Source: Lacicoccus qingdaonensis
Lineage (GTDB): Bacteria; Bacillota; Bacilli; Staphylococcales; Salinicoccaceae
Assembly (NCBI RefSeq): GCF_900101075.1
Contig: NZ_FNFY01000003.1
Location: forward strand, 123,035 to 187,034
Length of the DNA: 64,000 bases
Direction: 5' to 3'
A program made the translations under genes and the position numbers. Each line of letters starts with the position of its first letter. Positions within the stretch are counted from its first letter, which is position 1. The notes under the pieces are model-generated. The model was given only the letters and a program-made list of their open reading frames with translations, searched no databases and had not been told where the DNA came from. Of the stretch, positions 1 through 10,506 are shown piece after piece.

Positions 1-1602
<1,602 letters not shown>

Positions 1603-1604
1603 AT

Positions 1605-1633
1605 GTTCACCTCTAAACAGTACTTTAAGGTGA
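1605..1633 (+). other. Short hairpin between adk and infA
   Basis: TTCACCT and AGGTGAA form a 7-bp inverted repeat just after the adk stop codon. No T-run follows, so it is not a convincing terminator. It may be a weak attenuator or a processing/stability element in the 150-base gap before infA. I see no convincing promoter in the rest of the gap. Confidence 0.3.
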
Positions 1634-1752
1634 ATATTACGTAACTTATTATAAAAATATATGAGTTCAATATTTATTTGACGTTAAGTGAATGCGATCT
1701 TCACCTGAAGTATATTTCGACAGAAATATGAAACTGTAAAGGGGGAATTGAA

Positions 1753-1971
1753 GTGAGTAAACAGGATGTAATAGAACTTGAAGGTACAGTACTTGATACT
1801 TTACCGAATGCAATGTTCAAAGTTGAACTAGAGAATGGACATGAGATTTTAGCACATGTCTCAGGTAAAATCCGTATGAACTATATACGTATTCTTCCTG
1901 GCGATAAAGTTACAATTGAAATGTCACCGTATGATTTAACACGTGGCAGAATCACTTATCGTTTCAAATAA
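1753..1971 (+). CDS. infA: Translation initiation factor IF-1
   Basis: IF-1 binds the ribosomal A site during initiation together with IF-2 and IF-3. The 72-residue product has the single OB-fold sequence typical of bacterial IF-1, with VIELEGTV near the N-terminus and the ending [12 protein letters not shown]. The start is GTG at 1753, preceded by a GGGGGAATTG-type ribosome-binding site; a downstream ATG would remove conserved residues. It is followed by rpmJ, rpsM and rpsK in the usual order. Confidence 0.98.
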   Translation: MSKQDVIELEGTVLDTLPNAMFKVELENGHEILAHVSGKIRMNYIRILPGDKVTIEMSPYDLTRGRITYRFK

Positions 1972-2115
<144 letters not shown>

Positions 2116-2136
2116 TAAAAACGGAGGTGTAAAACT

Positions 2137-2502
2137 ATGGCTCGTATAGCAGGAGTTGACGTACCACGTGATAAACGTGTCGTTATTTCTTTAACTTATA
2201 TTTACGGAATTGGTAACACAAGAGCAGAAGAAATCGTCGCTAAAGCCGGCGTTTCTGATCAAACACGTGTTAAAGACCTGACTGAAGAAGAACTGAACAA
2301 AATTCGTGAAGTTATCGACAGTTATAAAGTGGAAGGTGACCTTCGCCGTGAGCAAAACCTGGACGTTAAACGTCTGATGGAAATTGCTTCATACAAAGGT
2401 ATTCGTCACCGTCGCGGTCTACCGGTACGCGGACAGAAGACAAAAAATAATGCCCGTACTCGTAAAGGCCCGGTAAAAACAGTAGCAAACAAGAGAAAAT
2501 AA
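2137..2502 (+). CDS. rpsM: 30S ribosomal protein S13
   Basis: S13 sits in the head of the small subunit and contacts L5, L31 and P-site tRNA across the inter-subunit bridge. The 121-residue product starts [15 protein letters not shown] and has the basic C-terminal tail ([14 protein letters not shown]) that reaches the P site. A GGAGGTG site precedes the ATG. Length and sequence are typical, and it lies 21 bases after rpmJ in the same transcription unit. Confidence 0.98.
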   Translation: MARIAGVDVPRDKRVVISLTYIYGIGNTRAEEIVAKAGVSDQTRVKDLTEEELNKIREVIDSYKVEGDLRREQNLDVKRLMEIASYKGIRHRRGLPVRGQKTKNNARTRKGPVKTVANKRK

Positions 2503-2525
2503 TTTAAAGTAAAGGAGGAGTAATG

Positions 2526-2915
2526 ATGGCTCGTAGACAACAAAGTCGTAAGCGTAAGGTGAAAAAGCATATAGAGGCGGGCGTTGCGCACATCCGCTCA
2601 ACATTCAATAACACGATCGTAACGATCACTGATGAATTTGGTAATGCTTTATCATGGTCATCAGCAGGCGCTCTAGGATTTAAAGGTTCTAAAAAATCAA
2701 CACCATTCGCAGCTCAGATGGCTTCAGAAACAGCTTCTAAAGCAGCAATGGAACATGGCCTTAAAACAGTGGAAGTTACAGTTAAAGGTCCTGGTGCCGG
2801 CCGTGAAGCAGCTATTCGTGCATTACAGTCAGCAGGTTTGGAAATCACAGCAATTAAAGATGTTACGCCTGTACCTCACAATGGTTGCCGTCCACCTAAA
2901 CGTCGCCGTGTGTAA
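2526..2915 (+). CDS. rpsK: 30S ribosomal protein S11
   Basis: S11 is a platform protein of the small subunit near the mRNA exit. Two ATG codons stand in tandem at 2523 and 2526. I choose the second, because family members begin [14 protein letters not shown] and the AAAGGAGG site is better spaced from it. The product ends with the expected [13 protein letters not shown]. It follows rpsM after about 20 bases and precedes rpoA. Confidence 0.97.
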   Translation: MARRQQSRKRKVKKHIEAGVAHIRSTFNNTIVTITDEFGNALSWSSAGALGFKGSKKSTPFAAQMASETASKAAMEHGLKTVEVTVKGPGAGREAAIRALQSAGLEITAIKDVTPVPHNGCRPPKRRRV

Positions 2916-3000
2916 GGCTTAATTTGTGACATCAAATCATATATAATAGAACACATGGTTGCATAATATTTTCGGCGTTTAAAGGGAGGAAAAGTAACTA

Positions 3001-3942
3001 ATGATAGAAATCGAAAAACCTAGAATTGAAACAGTGGAAATATCGGAAGATTCTAAGTTTGGTAAGTTTGTTGTTGAACCTTTGGAAAGAGGCTATGGAA
3101 CAACTCTTGGAAACTCCTTACGTCGCATACTATTGTCATCTTTACCAGGTGCGGCTGTAAAAACGATAGAAATAGAAAATGTACTTCATGAATTCTCAAC
3201 GGTTGATAATGTGGTCGAGGATGTCACTACGATTATCACCAACATTAAACACCTTGCACTTAAAATTTATTCTGAAGAGGAAAAAACTTTGGAAATCGAT
3301 GTTTCAGGTGAAGGTGAAGTAAAAGCTTCAGATATCACTCATGACAGTGATGTTGAAATTTTGAACCCTGATCTTAAAATCGCAACTGTAAGCAGCGGCG
3401 GTGTGTTCAGGATGAGAATGATCGCAAATCGCGGCCGTGGATATACATTGTCCGATGACAATAAGAGTGAACTATCCATCGGTGTTATTCCAGTCGACTC
3501 CATTTATACTCCAATTGAGAGAGTCAACTATACTGTTGAGAACACACGTGTCGGTCAGATGACAAACTTTGATAAATTGACACTTGATGTGTGGACTGAC
3601 GGTTCGATTACACCGCAAGAAGGCGTTTCACTATCCGCTAAAATTATGACTGAGCATTTGAATATTTTTGTCGGCTTGACTGACGAAGCTCAAAATGTTG
3701 AAATCATGATTGAAAAAGAAGAAGACCAGAAAGAAAAAGTACTTGAAATGTCTATTGAAGAATTAGATTTATCCGTACGTTCATATAACTGCTTGAAGCG
3801 TGCCGGAATCAATTCAGTTCAGGAGCTTACTGACAAGTCAGAGGCGGACATGATGAAAGTCAGAAACTTAGGACGCAAGTCTCTGGAAGAGGTTAAGTTC
3901 AAATTGGAAGACCTCGGACTGGGACTCCGCAAAGAAGACTGA
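3001..3942 (+). CDS. rpoA: RNA polymerase alpha subunit
   Basis: The alpha subunit nucleates RNA polymerase assembly through its N-terminal dimerisation domain (about residues 1-230). Its C-terminal domain (about 245-313) contacts UP elements and activators. The N-terminal part includes the conserved [20 protein letters not shown] stretch, and the C-terminal domain has NCLKRAGI and [12 protein letters not shown]. At 313 residues the length is normal for Firmicutes. GGGAGGAAAAG precedes the ATG. The 85-base gap after rpsK contains no clear terminator, so co-transcription with the ribosomal protein genes is likely. Confidence 0.98.
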   Translation: MIEIEKPRIETVEISEDSKFGKFVVEPLERGYGTTLGNSLRRILLSSLPGAAVKTIEIENVLHEFSTVDNVVEDVTTIITNIKHLALKIYSEEEKTLEIDVSGEGEVKASDITHDSDVEILNPDLKIATVSSGGVFRMRMIANRGRGYTLSDDNKSELSIGVIPVDSIYTPIERVNYTVENTRVGQMTNFDKLTLDVWTDGSITPQEGVSLSAKIMTEHLNIFVGLTDEAQNVEIMIEKEEDQKEKVLEMSIEELDLSVRSYNCLKRAGINSVQELTDKSEADMMKVRNLGRKSLEEVKFKLEDLGLGLRKED

Positions 3943-3960
3943 TAAAGGAGGTTATTTCAC

Positions 3961-4362
3961 ATGGGCTACAGAAAATTAGGCCGTACTTCAAGCCAGAGAA
4001 AAGCAATGTTACGTGACCTTGCAACTTCATTGATTGTGAGTGAACGCATTACTACAACTGAACAGCGTGCAAAGGAACTGCGCAGTATCGCAGATAAACT
4101 TGTAACGCTTGGTAAGCGTGGCGACATCGCTGCGAGACGTCGTGCAGGTCAAACAGTGCGCAACGTTGAAATTCTTAATGAAGATGGCACAACTCAAGAT
4201 GCACTTCAAAAATTATTTAATGATATTGCTCCACGTTTTGAAGATCGTCAAGGTGGATATACAAGCATTAAAAAATTAGGCGAACGTCGTGGTGACGGTG
4301 CTGAGCTTGTTATCATCGAATTCGTTGAAGGTGCAGTTGCAACTTCAGAAGATGCTGAATAA
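3961..4362 (+). CDS. rplQ: 50S ribosomal protein L17
   Basis: L17 is a large-subunit protein near the polypeptide exit tunnel. The 133-residue product begins [20 protein letters not shown] and carries the typical [22 protein letters not shown] segment; the acidic tail after about residue 120 is common in this family. It starts 18 bases after rpoA behind AAAGGAGG and closes the ribosomal protein operon before a candidate terminator. Confidence 0.98.
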   Translation: MGYRKLGRTSSQRKAMLRDLATSLIVSERITTTEQRAKELRSIADKLVTLGKRGDIAARRRAGQTVRNVEILNEDGTTQDALQKLFNDIAPRFEDRQGGYTSIKKLGERRGDGAELVIIEFVEGAVATSEDAE

Positions 4363-4443
4363 TTAAAAGCAGAGTGAGTGTTAAAATAAAAAGGACAAGA
4401 TTCTTTTTGTTTAGCTCTACGTATCCTGCAGGCTATAATGAAT

Positions 4444-4479
4444 AAACGCGCGGCTCTTATGCAGGGTACGCGCTTTTTT
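4444..4479 (+). terminator. Candidate terminator between rplQ and ecfA1
   Basis: GCGC-containing arms around a loop are followed by TTTTTTT at 4472-4479. A second, longer pairing (TATCCTGCA with TGCAGGGTA) overlaps it, which could give alternative structures. The stem is imperfect, so termination may be partial and let some transcription reach the ecf genes. Confidence 0.45.
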
Positions 4480-4502
4480 ACATAATAATGGTGGTGGAGA
4501 AG

Positions 4503-5291
4503 ATGATAGAAATTAACAACTTAACATATCAGTATCAGGTAGATGCCGCTAAGGTGCTTGATAACGTCTCTCTATCATTTAAATCCGGAGACTGGGTCTC
4601 AATCATCGGACACAACGGCTCGGGGAAGAGTACGCTCGTTAAAATAATGATGGGTATTCTGGAAGATTATGAAGGTGAAATACTCATCAACGGTAATAAG
4701 CTGACCAAGGAAAATATCGCCAATTACCGCGAGAAATTTGCCATAGTATTCCAAAATCCGGACAACCAGTTTGTCGGAGCGACTGTCGAAGATGATGTCG
4801 CTTTCGGCCTTGAAAACCAGGGGGTGGCGAGAGAGGAGATGGTTGAAAAGACCGAGGCCGCGCTGACTGCCGTCAACATGCTTTCATACAGAAGGCATGC
4901 TCCGGCCAGGCTGTCGGGCGGACAGAAGCAGCGTGTGGCTATCGCAGGGGCGCTTGCGATGGCACCTGATGTTCTGATACTGGATGAGGCGACCTCGATG
5001 CTTGACCCGGAAGGCCGTAAAGATATATTGAATATTCTGGAAGACATCCACCGTGAGAGGCAAACAACATTGATATACATCACCCATGATTTGAGTGAGA
5101 TCGAAAAAAGTGATTATGCCGTCATTATGAAAGACGGGGAAGTATTGAATCGGGGATCGATTGAACATATTTTCAGTGATACCGATACATTGATCAAAAG
5201 CAGACTTGTACTTCCCTACCAAATGCAGATATCCCGTGCGCTTCTAAAGGGTGAATATGTTACACACGGTGAGTTGGTGGAAAAACTATGA
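4503..5291 (+). CDS. ecfA1: ECF transporter ATPase EcfA1
   Basis: This is one of the two ATPases energising group II ECF vitamin transporters, which share one EcfA1-EcfA2-EcfT module among many substrate-binding S components. It shows Walker A GHNGSGKST (about 40-48 from the first Met used), signature LSGGQKQRVAIAGAL, and Walker B VLILDEATSMLDPEG. I place the start at ATG 4503 (MIEINNLTYQY), because GGTGGAGA lies just upstream and the upstream ATG at 4488 adds only a non-conserved MVVEK. The stop overlaps the ecfA2 start (ATGA). The bioY gene in this window is a plausible S-component client. Confidence 0.95.
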   Translation: MIEINNLTYQYQVDAAKVLDNVSLSFKSGDWVSIIGHNGSGKSTLVKIMMGILEDYEGEILINGNKLTKENIANYREKFAIVFQNPDNQFVGATVEDDVAFGLENQGVAREEMVEKTEAALTAVNMLSYRRHAPARLSGGQKQRVAIAGALAMAPDVLILDEATSMLDPEGRKDILNILEDIHRERQTTLIYITHDLSEIEKSDYAVIMKDGEVLNRGSIEHIFSDTDTLIKSRLVLPYQMQISRALLKGEYVTHGELVEKL

Positions 5292-6148
5292 ATATTGAAG
5301 TGAGTGCACTGACCAGCATTTATCACCATAGGACGCCCTTTGAACATATCGCATTGGATGAGCTGACAACGACATTCGAACAGGGAAAGTACTATGCAGT
5401 TATCGGACGCACCGGCAGCGGTAAATCTACTTTGATCCAGCACTTGAACGGACTGATCCTGCCGACGAGAGGCAATGTCCGGGTCGGCGACCTGGTGCTG
5501 AAGAAAAAAACGAAGCAGAAAGTGATCCATCAGGTGAAAAAACATGTAGGCATGGTATTCCAATTTCCAGAACACCAGTTGTTTGATGAAACGATCTTGA
5601 AAGATGTGATGTTTGGACCGCTCAATATGGGACTGTCTCAGGAAGAAGCAAAAGAAAGAGCCGAAAAATATTTATCATTGCTCGGCGTACCGCTTGACCA
5701 GATCGGAAGGTCACCTTTCGATCTGTCCGGCGGGCAGATGCGTAAAATTGCCATTGCAGGCATACTTGCGATGGAGCCTGAAGTGCTGATCGTGGATGAA
5801 CCGACAGCGGGGCTTGACCCGAAAAGTCATATCGAGACTATGAAGCTGTTCAAGGAAATCCAGCAGGAATTCAATATCACCATCATACTCGTCACCCATG
5901 ATATGAATGATGTCTTCGAATATACGGATGAAGTGAAATTGCTCGGGTCTGGAAAATTGATCAAAGAAGGCAGGACACTGGATATTTTAACCGACGAAAA
6001 ACTGCTGACCGACCATTATCTTGAGATTCCGGACATTGTGAGACTGGCTCATGATGTCAGCAAAAAAGGCGTGGCGCTCAACAGGATGCCGCGCAATACT
6101 GATGAATTCATCACCCTCTACAAGAAATGGAGGGATGAACGTGCTTAG
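5288..6148 (+). CDS. ecfA2: ECF transporter ATPase EcfA2
   Basis: This is the second ATPase of the ECF module, 286 residues. Walker A is GRTGSGKST, the signature LSGGQMRKIAIAGIL, and Walker B VLIVDEPTAGLDP, followed by the switch histidine in VTHDMNDV. It overlaps ecfA1 by four bases and its end overlaps the start of ecfT, so the three proteins are translationally coupled. The C-terminal tail contains the extra segment seen in EcfA2 proteins. Assignment as EcfA2 rather than EcfA1 rests on order and similarity. Confidence 0.95.
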   Translation: MNIEVSALTSIYHHRTPFEHIALDELTTTFEQGKYYAVIGRTGSGKSTLIQHLNGLILPTRGNVRVGDLVLKKKTKQKVIHQVKKHVGMVFQFPEHQLFDETILKDVMFGPLNMGLSQEEAKERAEKYLSLLGVPLDQIGRSPFDLSGGQMRKIAIAGILAMEPEVLIVDEPTAGLDPKSHIETMKLFKEIQQEFNITIILVTHDMNDVFEYTDEVKLLGSGKLIKEGRTLDILTDEKLLTDHYLEIPDIVRLAHDVSKKGVALNRMPRNTDEFITLYKKWRDERA

Positions 6149-6938
6149 TAATATGCTGCTTGGACGTTATATACCCGGGAACAGTTTCATCCATCAGATG
6201 GACCCCAGAGCAAAAATAATTTCAGTACTGTTCTTCATGGTCATCGTATTTTTTGCAAACCACTGGCTGGGCTATTTACTGCTTATATTGTTCATGCTCT
6301 CAGTGATCAAGATTGCACAGATCAACATATTCTTTTTATTCAATGGATTGAAGTTGCTGTTTTTCATTCTGATATTCACGTTTCTTCTGCATATATTCTT
6401 CACAAGAGGCGGTACGACACTGTTCGAGTGGGGTTTTATTCAAATAGACTCTGAAGGGGTCATAACCGGTATATACATTACGATCCGTCTTGTAATGCTG
6501 TTGATCATCACAACGATTCTGACCCTGACAACGAGTCCCATAGAACTTACAGACGCCATTGAAAACCTTGGTGCACCGCTTAAGAAGATCAAAGTGCCGA
6601 TGCACGAACTTGCGATGATGATCTCAATCAGCCTGAGGTTCATACCGACGCTGATGGATGAAACGGAGAAGATCATAAAGGCGCAGAGTGCCAGGGGGTC
6701 CACATTTATGACAGGGAAGCTGAAATCGAGGGTCAATGCACTGATCCCGATTTTTATTCCGCTGTTCATCTCCGCATTTAAAAGGGCGGAGGAAATGGCC
6801 GTCGCCATGGAAGTGCGGGGCTATAAAGGTGAGGAAGGCAGAACGAGCTACCGTGAACTGAAGTGGGGGCTGAAGGATACGTCAGCGATCGTAATCATCA
6901 TACTTTTCGGTGTGATGTTATTTTTAGTAAGGATGTGA
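6141..6938 (+). CDS. ecfT: ECF transporter transmembrane subunit EcfT
   Basis: EcfT is the membrane scaffold that couples the two ATPases to an S component. The protein has about five hydrophobic segments and a cytoplasmic helix pair with the coupling motifs SARGS (around 181-185) and AMEVRGYKGEE (around 223-233). The best start is GTG 6141 (translated MLSNMLLGRYIPG), 7 bases after GGAGG. The in-frame ATG at 6135 is too close to that site, and frames further upstream lie inside ecfA2. The GTG sits within the last codons of ecfA2. Confidence 0.95.
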   Translation: MLSNMLLGRYIPGNSFIHQMDPRAKIISVLFFMVIVFFANHWLGYLLLILFMLSVIKIAQINIFFLFNGLKLLFFILIFTFLLHIFFTRGGTTLFEWGFIQIDSEGVITGIYITIRLVMLLIITTILTLTTSPIELTDAIENLGAPLKKIKVPMHELAMMISISLRFIPTLMDETEKIIKAQSARGSTFMTGKLKSRVNALIPIFIPLFISAFKRAEEMAVAMEVRGYKGEEGRTSYRELKWGLKDTSAIVIIILFGVMLFLVRM

Positions 6939-6947
6939 ACCGGGTAA

Positions 6948-7679
6948 ATGCGGATTTTACTCAAACTCAGCTATAACGGCAAGGATTTTCATGGTTTCCA
7001 GTATCAGCACAACTACAGAACTGTCCAGGGTGTCATAGAGAAAGCTCTGAAGAAGATGCATAAGACCTCTGTCAGGATCCACCCATCATCACGGACGGAC
7101 AGAGGTGTGCATGCACTCGAACAGTACTGTCATTTTGATACGGAACTGAATATCGAACCGGATCAGTGGCACTACATTTTGAACAGGCTGCTGCCGGATG
7201 ATATCAGCGTCCGGGAAGTGAAAGAGATATCCACGGACTTTCATTCCCGCTTTCATTCGAAGGGCAAGACATACAGGTACAGTATATATACATCTGAGTC
7301 GGTCAATCCCTTCCACTTCGGACTGAAGACCCATTATCCGGATCGACTGGATAAAGAGAAGATGCAGGCAGCGATGGCGCCGTTCATCGGTACGCATGAC
7401 TTTACAAGCTTCTCCAGTGCGAAAGCGGAGATTAAAAATAAAGTCCGGACCATATCTGAATTCAGAATCGAAGAGACGCCTGACGGCTTCGACTTCGTCA
7501 TTACGGGGAGCGGCTTTCTATATAATATGGTGAGGATCATGGTCGCCTACGTCGTTCAGGTCGGCGCCGGCAAAAGAGAAGCGGCGACCGAAGAGATCAT
7601 TTCAAGGAAAGACCGGACGATCGTACCCAGGACCGCACCGGCGGAAGGTCTTTATTTAGAAAAAGTGTACTTTGAATAA
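6948..7679 (+). CDS. truA: tRNA pseudouridine synthase A
   Basis: TruA converts U38-U40 in the anticodon arm of many tRNAs to pseudouridine. The 243-residue protein has the catalytic motif SSRTDRGVHALEQ, with the nucleophilic Asp at residue 51, and the conserved KTYRYSIY and GSGFLYNMVRIM segments. It starts 9 bases after ecfT and is probably in the same operon. The truA-rplM-rpsI order is standard in Bacillales. Confidence 0.97.
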   Translation: MRILLKLSYNGKDFHGFQYQHNYRTVQGVIEKALKKMHKTSVRIHPSSRTDRGVHALEQYCHFDTELNIEPDQWHYILNRLLPDDISVREVKEISTDFHSRFHSKGKTYRYSIYTSESVNPFHFGLKTHYPDRLDKEKMQAAMAPFIGTHDFTSFSSAKAEIKNKVRTISEFRIEETPDGFDFVITGSGFLYNMVRIMVAYVVQVGAGKREAATEEIISRKDRTIVPRTAPAEGLYLEKVYFE

Positions 7680-7711
7680 GCTATAAAAAGTAACTGAATT
7701 AGTAATTAATA

Positions 7712-7740
7712 TTGACAAATGACCAGTATAGTAGTATTAT
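7712..7740 (+). promoter_or_regulatory. SigA-type promoter of rplM-rpsI
   Basis: TTGACA at 7712-7717 and TATTAT at 7735-7740 are separated by exactly 17 bases. This is the only strong promoter in the truA-rplM gap and would start a transcript near 7747. Confidence 0.85.
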
Positions 7741-7744
7741 AATT

Positions 7745-7858
7745 AACGGTATAATTTTATATCATTCCCATGATAAGCCCCGGAAACTTATTGTGAAGAG
7801 TATATAGAAAAAAGCGAGATTTTTTTATTTTTAGGGAAATATAGTGTGAATCAGGAGG
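7745..7858 (+). promoter_or_regulatory. rplM 5' leader, candidate L13 autoregulatory element
   Basis: The transcript begins with about 115 untranslated bases before the rplM ribosome-binding site. They include a small hairpin (ATAAG and CTTAT around a loop holding CCCCGGAAA, near 7771-7790) and a purine-rich stretch before a T-run. Firmicutes commonly have an L13 leader at this position, so I infer such an element; I did not fit the full consensus structure. Confidence 0.45.
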
Positions 7859-7865
7859 AAAAATA

Positions 7866-8303
7866 ATGCGTCAGACATTTATGGCAAATGAAGCAAACAT
7901 TGAACGCAAATGGTATGTTATTGATGCTGAAGGAGAGACTCTCGGCCGTCTGTCTTCAGAAGTTGCATCAATCCTGCGCGGTAAATATAAAGCAACTTAC
8001 ACACCACATGTTGATACTGGTGATTATGTAATTATTCTTAATGCAGGTAAAATTGAATTGACTGGTAACAAAGAACAGGACAAAATCTATTACAGACATA
8101 CAGGTCATGTCGGTAATATGAAATCAATTTCAGCCGGTGAATTAAAAGCGAAAAACCCTGTGCGTCTTTTGGAAAATTCCATTAAAGGAATGTTACCTAA
8201 AAACTCACTTGGACGTAAACAGTTAGGCAAACTTTTTGTGTATGCAGAAGACAAGCATCCACATGAAGCACAACAACCAGAAAGCTATACGCTTCGCGGA
8301 TAA
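7866..8303 (+). CDS. rplM: 50S ribosomal protein L13
   Basis: L13 is an early-assembling large-subunit protein. The 145-residue sequence starts [20 protein letters not shown] and includes [14 protein letters not shown] and the conserved [12 protein letters not shown] segment. TCAGGAGGAAA provides the ribosome-binding site. It is transcribed from its own promoter at 7712-7740, with a leader that may mediate feedback by L13. rpsI follows after 21 bases. Confidence 0.98.
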   Translation: MRQTFMANEANIERKWYVIDAEGETLGRLSSEVASILRGKYKATYTPHVDTGDYVIILNAGKIELTGNKEQDKIYYRHTGHVGNMKSISAGELKAKNPVRLLENSIKGMLPKNSLGRKQLGKLFVYAEDKHPHEAQQPESYTLRG

Positions 8304-8324
8304 GATTAGGAGGGAATTGATTAA

Positions 8325-8717
8325 ATGGCTAAAGTAGAATATTATGGAACAGGTCGTCGTAAGCACGCAGTAGCACGTGTACGTTTAGTACCGGGAGAAG
8401 GTAATGTAACGGTAAATGGCCGTGATATGAGAGAATACCTTCCATTTGAAAGCTTGATCTTGGATTTAAACCAGCCTTTCGCAGTTACAGAAACAGAAGG
8501 TAACTACGATGTACTGGTAAACGTTAAAGGCGGAGGCTTCACTGGACAGGCACAGGCAATCCGTCACGGAATTGCAAGAGCACTTCTCGAAGCAGATCCA
8601 GAGTACCGTGGACCACTTAAAAGAGCCGGCCTCTTGACACGTGACCCACGTATGAAAGAGCGTATGAAGCCAGGCTTCAAGAAGGCTCGTAAATCACCAC
8701 AGTTCTCAAAACGTTAA
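8325..8717 (+). CDS. rpsI: 30S ribosomal protein S9
   Basis: S9 lies in the small-subunit head; its C-terminal tail touches P-site tRNA. The 130-residue product starts [19 protein letters not shown] and ends with the conserved [20 protein letters not shown] precedes the ATG. It is the last gene of the rplM-rpsI unit, followed by a strong terminator and then mobile-element remains. Confidence 0.98.
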   Translation: MAKVEYYGTGRRKHAVARVRLVPGEGNVTVNGRDMREYLPFESLILDLNQPFAVTETEGNYDVLVNVKGGGFTGQAQAIRHGIARALLEADPEYRGPLKRAGLLTRDPRMKERMKPGFKKARKSPQFSKR

Positions 8718-8732
8718 TAAATCAACACTTGC

Positions 8733-8766
8733 AAATCCCTCAACCATTTATGGTTGGGGGATTTTA
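8733..8766 (+). terminator. Rho-independent terminator of rplM-rpsI
   Basis: TCCCTCAACCA pairs with TGGTTGGGGGA (11 bp with one wobble) around a TTTA loop, followed by TTTT. The truncated group II intron begins within about 20 bases of this hairpin. Confidence 0.9.
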
Positions 8767-8786
8767 CTGTATATGGGGACGTTTAA

Positions 8787-9386
8787 ATTGGTAGAAAAAT
8801 TCACAGTAAGACCTTATATAATCGGCTAAAGGACTTAAGAAAAGAAGCAACGTTTTCCGATATGACCAAAACTTTACAAAAACGCTATAAAGGTTGTAAA
8901 GCAAAGTTGTATAAGATACAGGATATGGTATTTGTTCCAATCCATGCCCAACGGCATAAAACAAATCTTTGTTTTTCTCAGGACATTTGTAACTATACTG
9001 CCGACGGCAGGACTAAAATTCACGACAACCTTAAAGCAATTAACAAAAATGTATTAAGTTCCGTCATGAAAAGATTTATTCCATATCGAACGATTGAATA
9101 TAATGATAATCGTATTAGTAGATTTATTGCACAATACGGGAAATGTGCTGTCACAGGTATTGAACTTGGCAAAAGTGATTGGCACTGTCATCATAAAAAG
9201 CCTTATCATCTCTCCAGAGATGATAGTTATTCAAATTTGATAGTATTACATGAATCGGTACACCGACTTTTACATCTAAAAGATGCTGGTAAAATCAAAA
9301 TCTTAGTTGATGTTTTACAATTAAACAATAAACAAATAGGTAAAGTCAATGAACTACGGAAACAGTGCAATAATTACACAATTTGA
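8787..9386 (+). pseudogene. Group II intron-encoded protein, C-terminal remnant
   Basis: The frame is open from about 8787 (after a stop at 8784-8786) to 9386. It encodes only the C-terminal ~200 residues of a group II intron maturase. The front part (RKIHSKTLYNRLKDLR and KTLQKRYKGCKAKLYKIQD) fits the maturase/X region. The end is an HNH endonuclease module: the first Cys in KCAVTGIELG, then DWHCHHKKP, and a final helix with ESVHRLLH. The reverse transcriptase domain is absent and no ribosome-binding site or start codon is evident, although ATG 8862 would give 174 residues. I take it as a broken gene. Confidence 0.8.
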
Positions 9387-9522
9387 TTAGGAAATAAACG
9401 TGCTTCATCATGTCATTGAACTGAATGAATTGGATTAGTTGGAGCGCCGTATGCGATGAAAGTCGCACGTACGGTGCTAACGAGGGGGAAAAGAGGGCGA
9501 TAACGTCAAACTCTTACCTATT
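8787..9522 (+). mobile_element. 5'-truncated group II intron
   Basis: The 3' end of the intron is intact. Domain V is at 9442-9478 (GAGCGCCGTATGCG, then the TGAAAGTCGC tetraloop region, then ACGTACGGTGCT), starting with the catalytic AGC triad. It is followed by a domain VI-like hairpin and the typical 3' boundary ACTCTTACCTAT near 9510-9521. RNA domains I-III and the 5' half of the encoded protein are missing. A 5'-truncated copy with an intact 3' end is what incomplete reverse transcription leaves. The exact left edge is uncertain (8770-8787). Confidence 0.8.
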
Positions 9523-9715
9523 CGTATGAAGAACATGACCTTTTTTTACGACAGTATAGTGAAACCTTTTATGGAAGAAGCCCAGCTAAACTTCTTATGT
9601 AAAGGTAGCTGAGCTTTATAACCGGATTATGCAAATAACGCTTTAAATAAGTGCAAATTATCGGTCAAAGTGACACTTTTATGGTGCTTCTATTTTATTC
9701 AATTAGTGTTTTAAC
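9523..9715. other. Gap between the intron and bioY
   Basis: About 190 bases hold no recognisable gene. A short frame (about 9524-9616, beginning YEEHDLFLRQYSE after the intron boundary, or the alternative MKNMTFFYDSIVKPF) resembles no family I know and may be the remnant of the gene or element into which the intron inserted. I see no terminator with a T-run for bioY. Confidence 0.3.
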
Positions 9716-10285
9716 TTATGCAACTTCTTTTGGCATATCTCCAAGGAGTTTTGCTTGTATCAGACGTCTTCTGACAACAATGCCAATCCAGCTGGCTAGA
9801 AATGCCTTTATGAATCCTACAGCAAGAAACGGGTATACTCCGGCAGCCAAGGAAGCACTCCATCCAAGATCCAGTACAAGTTTCAATTGAATAGTACCAA
9901 AAACCAGTGTTACAAACATTCCCATGATATTTGCGATGACAGCCATGGGGATTGTAAACCTTGTTTTTTCCAAAATGAGACCAGTAACGTACGCTGCGGC
10001 TATAAACCCAAAAATATATCCACCTGAAGGGCCTACAAGCACCTGTGGTCCCCCGCTGAATCCAGCGAATACCGGAAGGCCGACCGCTCCAATCGCCATA
10101 TAGAGCACCATTGCCAATGATCCCTGACGGCTTCCAAGGATAGTTGCTGCAATCCCTACTGCCAGTGTCTGGCCACTGATTGGAATAAGCGGAAGCGGAA
10201 TTTCCACCTGTGCAAGTATTGCAGTTATAGCGGCAAATATAGCGATCTTAAGCATAATTCTCAGTTTATTACCTTGTCGATTCAA
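9716..10285 (-). CDS. bioY: Biotin ECF transporter S component BioY
   Basis: BioY is the membrane-embedded biotin-binding subunit that works with EcfA1A2T. The protein has about six hydrophobic segments and the family loop motifs ISGQTLAVGIAATILGSRQG and VGPSGGYIFGF. The best start is TTG at 10285 (translated MNRQGNKLRIMLK), eight bases downstream of an AAGGGGGA site. A longer reading to 10342 would begin inside the promoter -35 box. This gives 189 residues, normal for BioY. It lies next to lipM-lipA, so the patch groups biotin and lipoate functions. A 15-bp palindrome overlaps its promoter. Confidence 0.9.
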   Translation of the reverse strand: MNRQGNKLRIMLKIAIFAAITAILAQVEIPLPLIPISGQTLAVGIAATILGSRQGSLAMVLYMAIGAVGLPVFAGFSGGPQVLVGPSGGYIFGFIAAAYVTGLILEKTRFTIPMAVIANIMGMFVTLVFGTIQLKLVLDLGWSASLAAGVYPFLAVGFIKAFLASWIGIVVRRRLIQAKLLGDMPKEVA

Positions 10286-10294
10286 TGTAAACGT

Positions 10295-10342
10295 CCCCCT
10301 TTCGACTAAAATTATGTTAGTCGAAAGGGGGATAATTGTCAA
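10295..10342 (-). promoter_or_regulatory. bioY promoter with overlapping 15-bp palindrome
   Basis: On the minus strand TTGACA (10342-10337) and TAACAT (10319-10314) are 17 bases apart. A perfect inverted repeat (CCCCCTTTCGACTAA at 10295-10309, its complement at 10317-10331, 7-base spacer) covers the spacer, the -10 box and the ribosome-binding site. The geometry suits a repressor operator. It does not read as a standard BirA box, so the regulator is unknown. Confidence 0.6.
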
Positions 10343-10506
10343 CCTTTATAATTAAATGGTTTACAATATTACGTTCTACATATCGATCATTAAAAAGAAG
10401 TAGCACTTATTTCAAATTTAAGTTTCAATATGCATTGTTCGTGATAATGAAAAAAATACAGAAGTTGAAGTTCCACCACCTTGATATGATACTTCATCAA
10501 AGTTAT

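Noticed and set aside
4724..5222. Minus-strand frames opposite ecfA1
   Set aside because: They mirror a conserved ATPase gene and have no ribosome-binding site or family resemblance.
6051..6140. N-terminal extension of EcfT
   Set aside because: It overlaps ecfA2 and is not like EcfT; GTG 6141 is correctly spaced from GGAGG.
9716..10342. A longer bioY reading starting at 10342
   Set aside because: Its TTG is the -35 element of the promoter and the added residues cross the operator palindrome; TTG 10285 has a proper ribosome-binding site.
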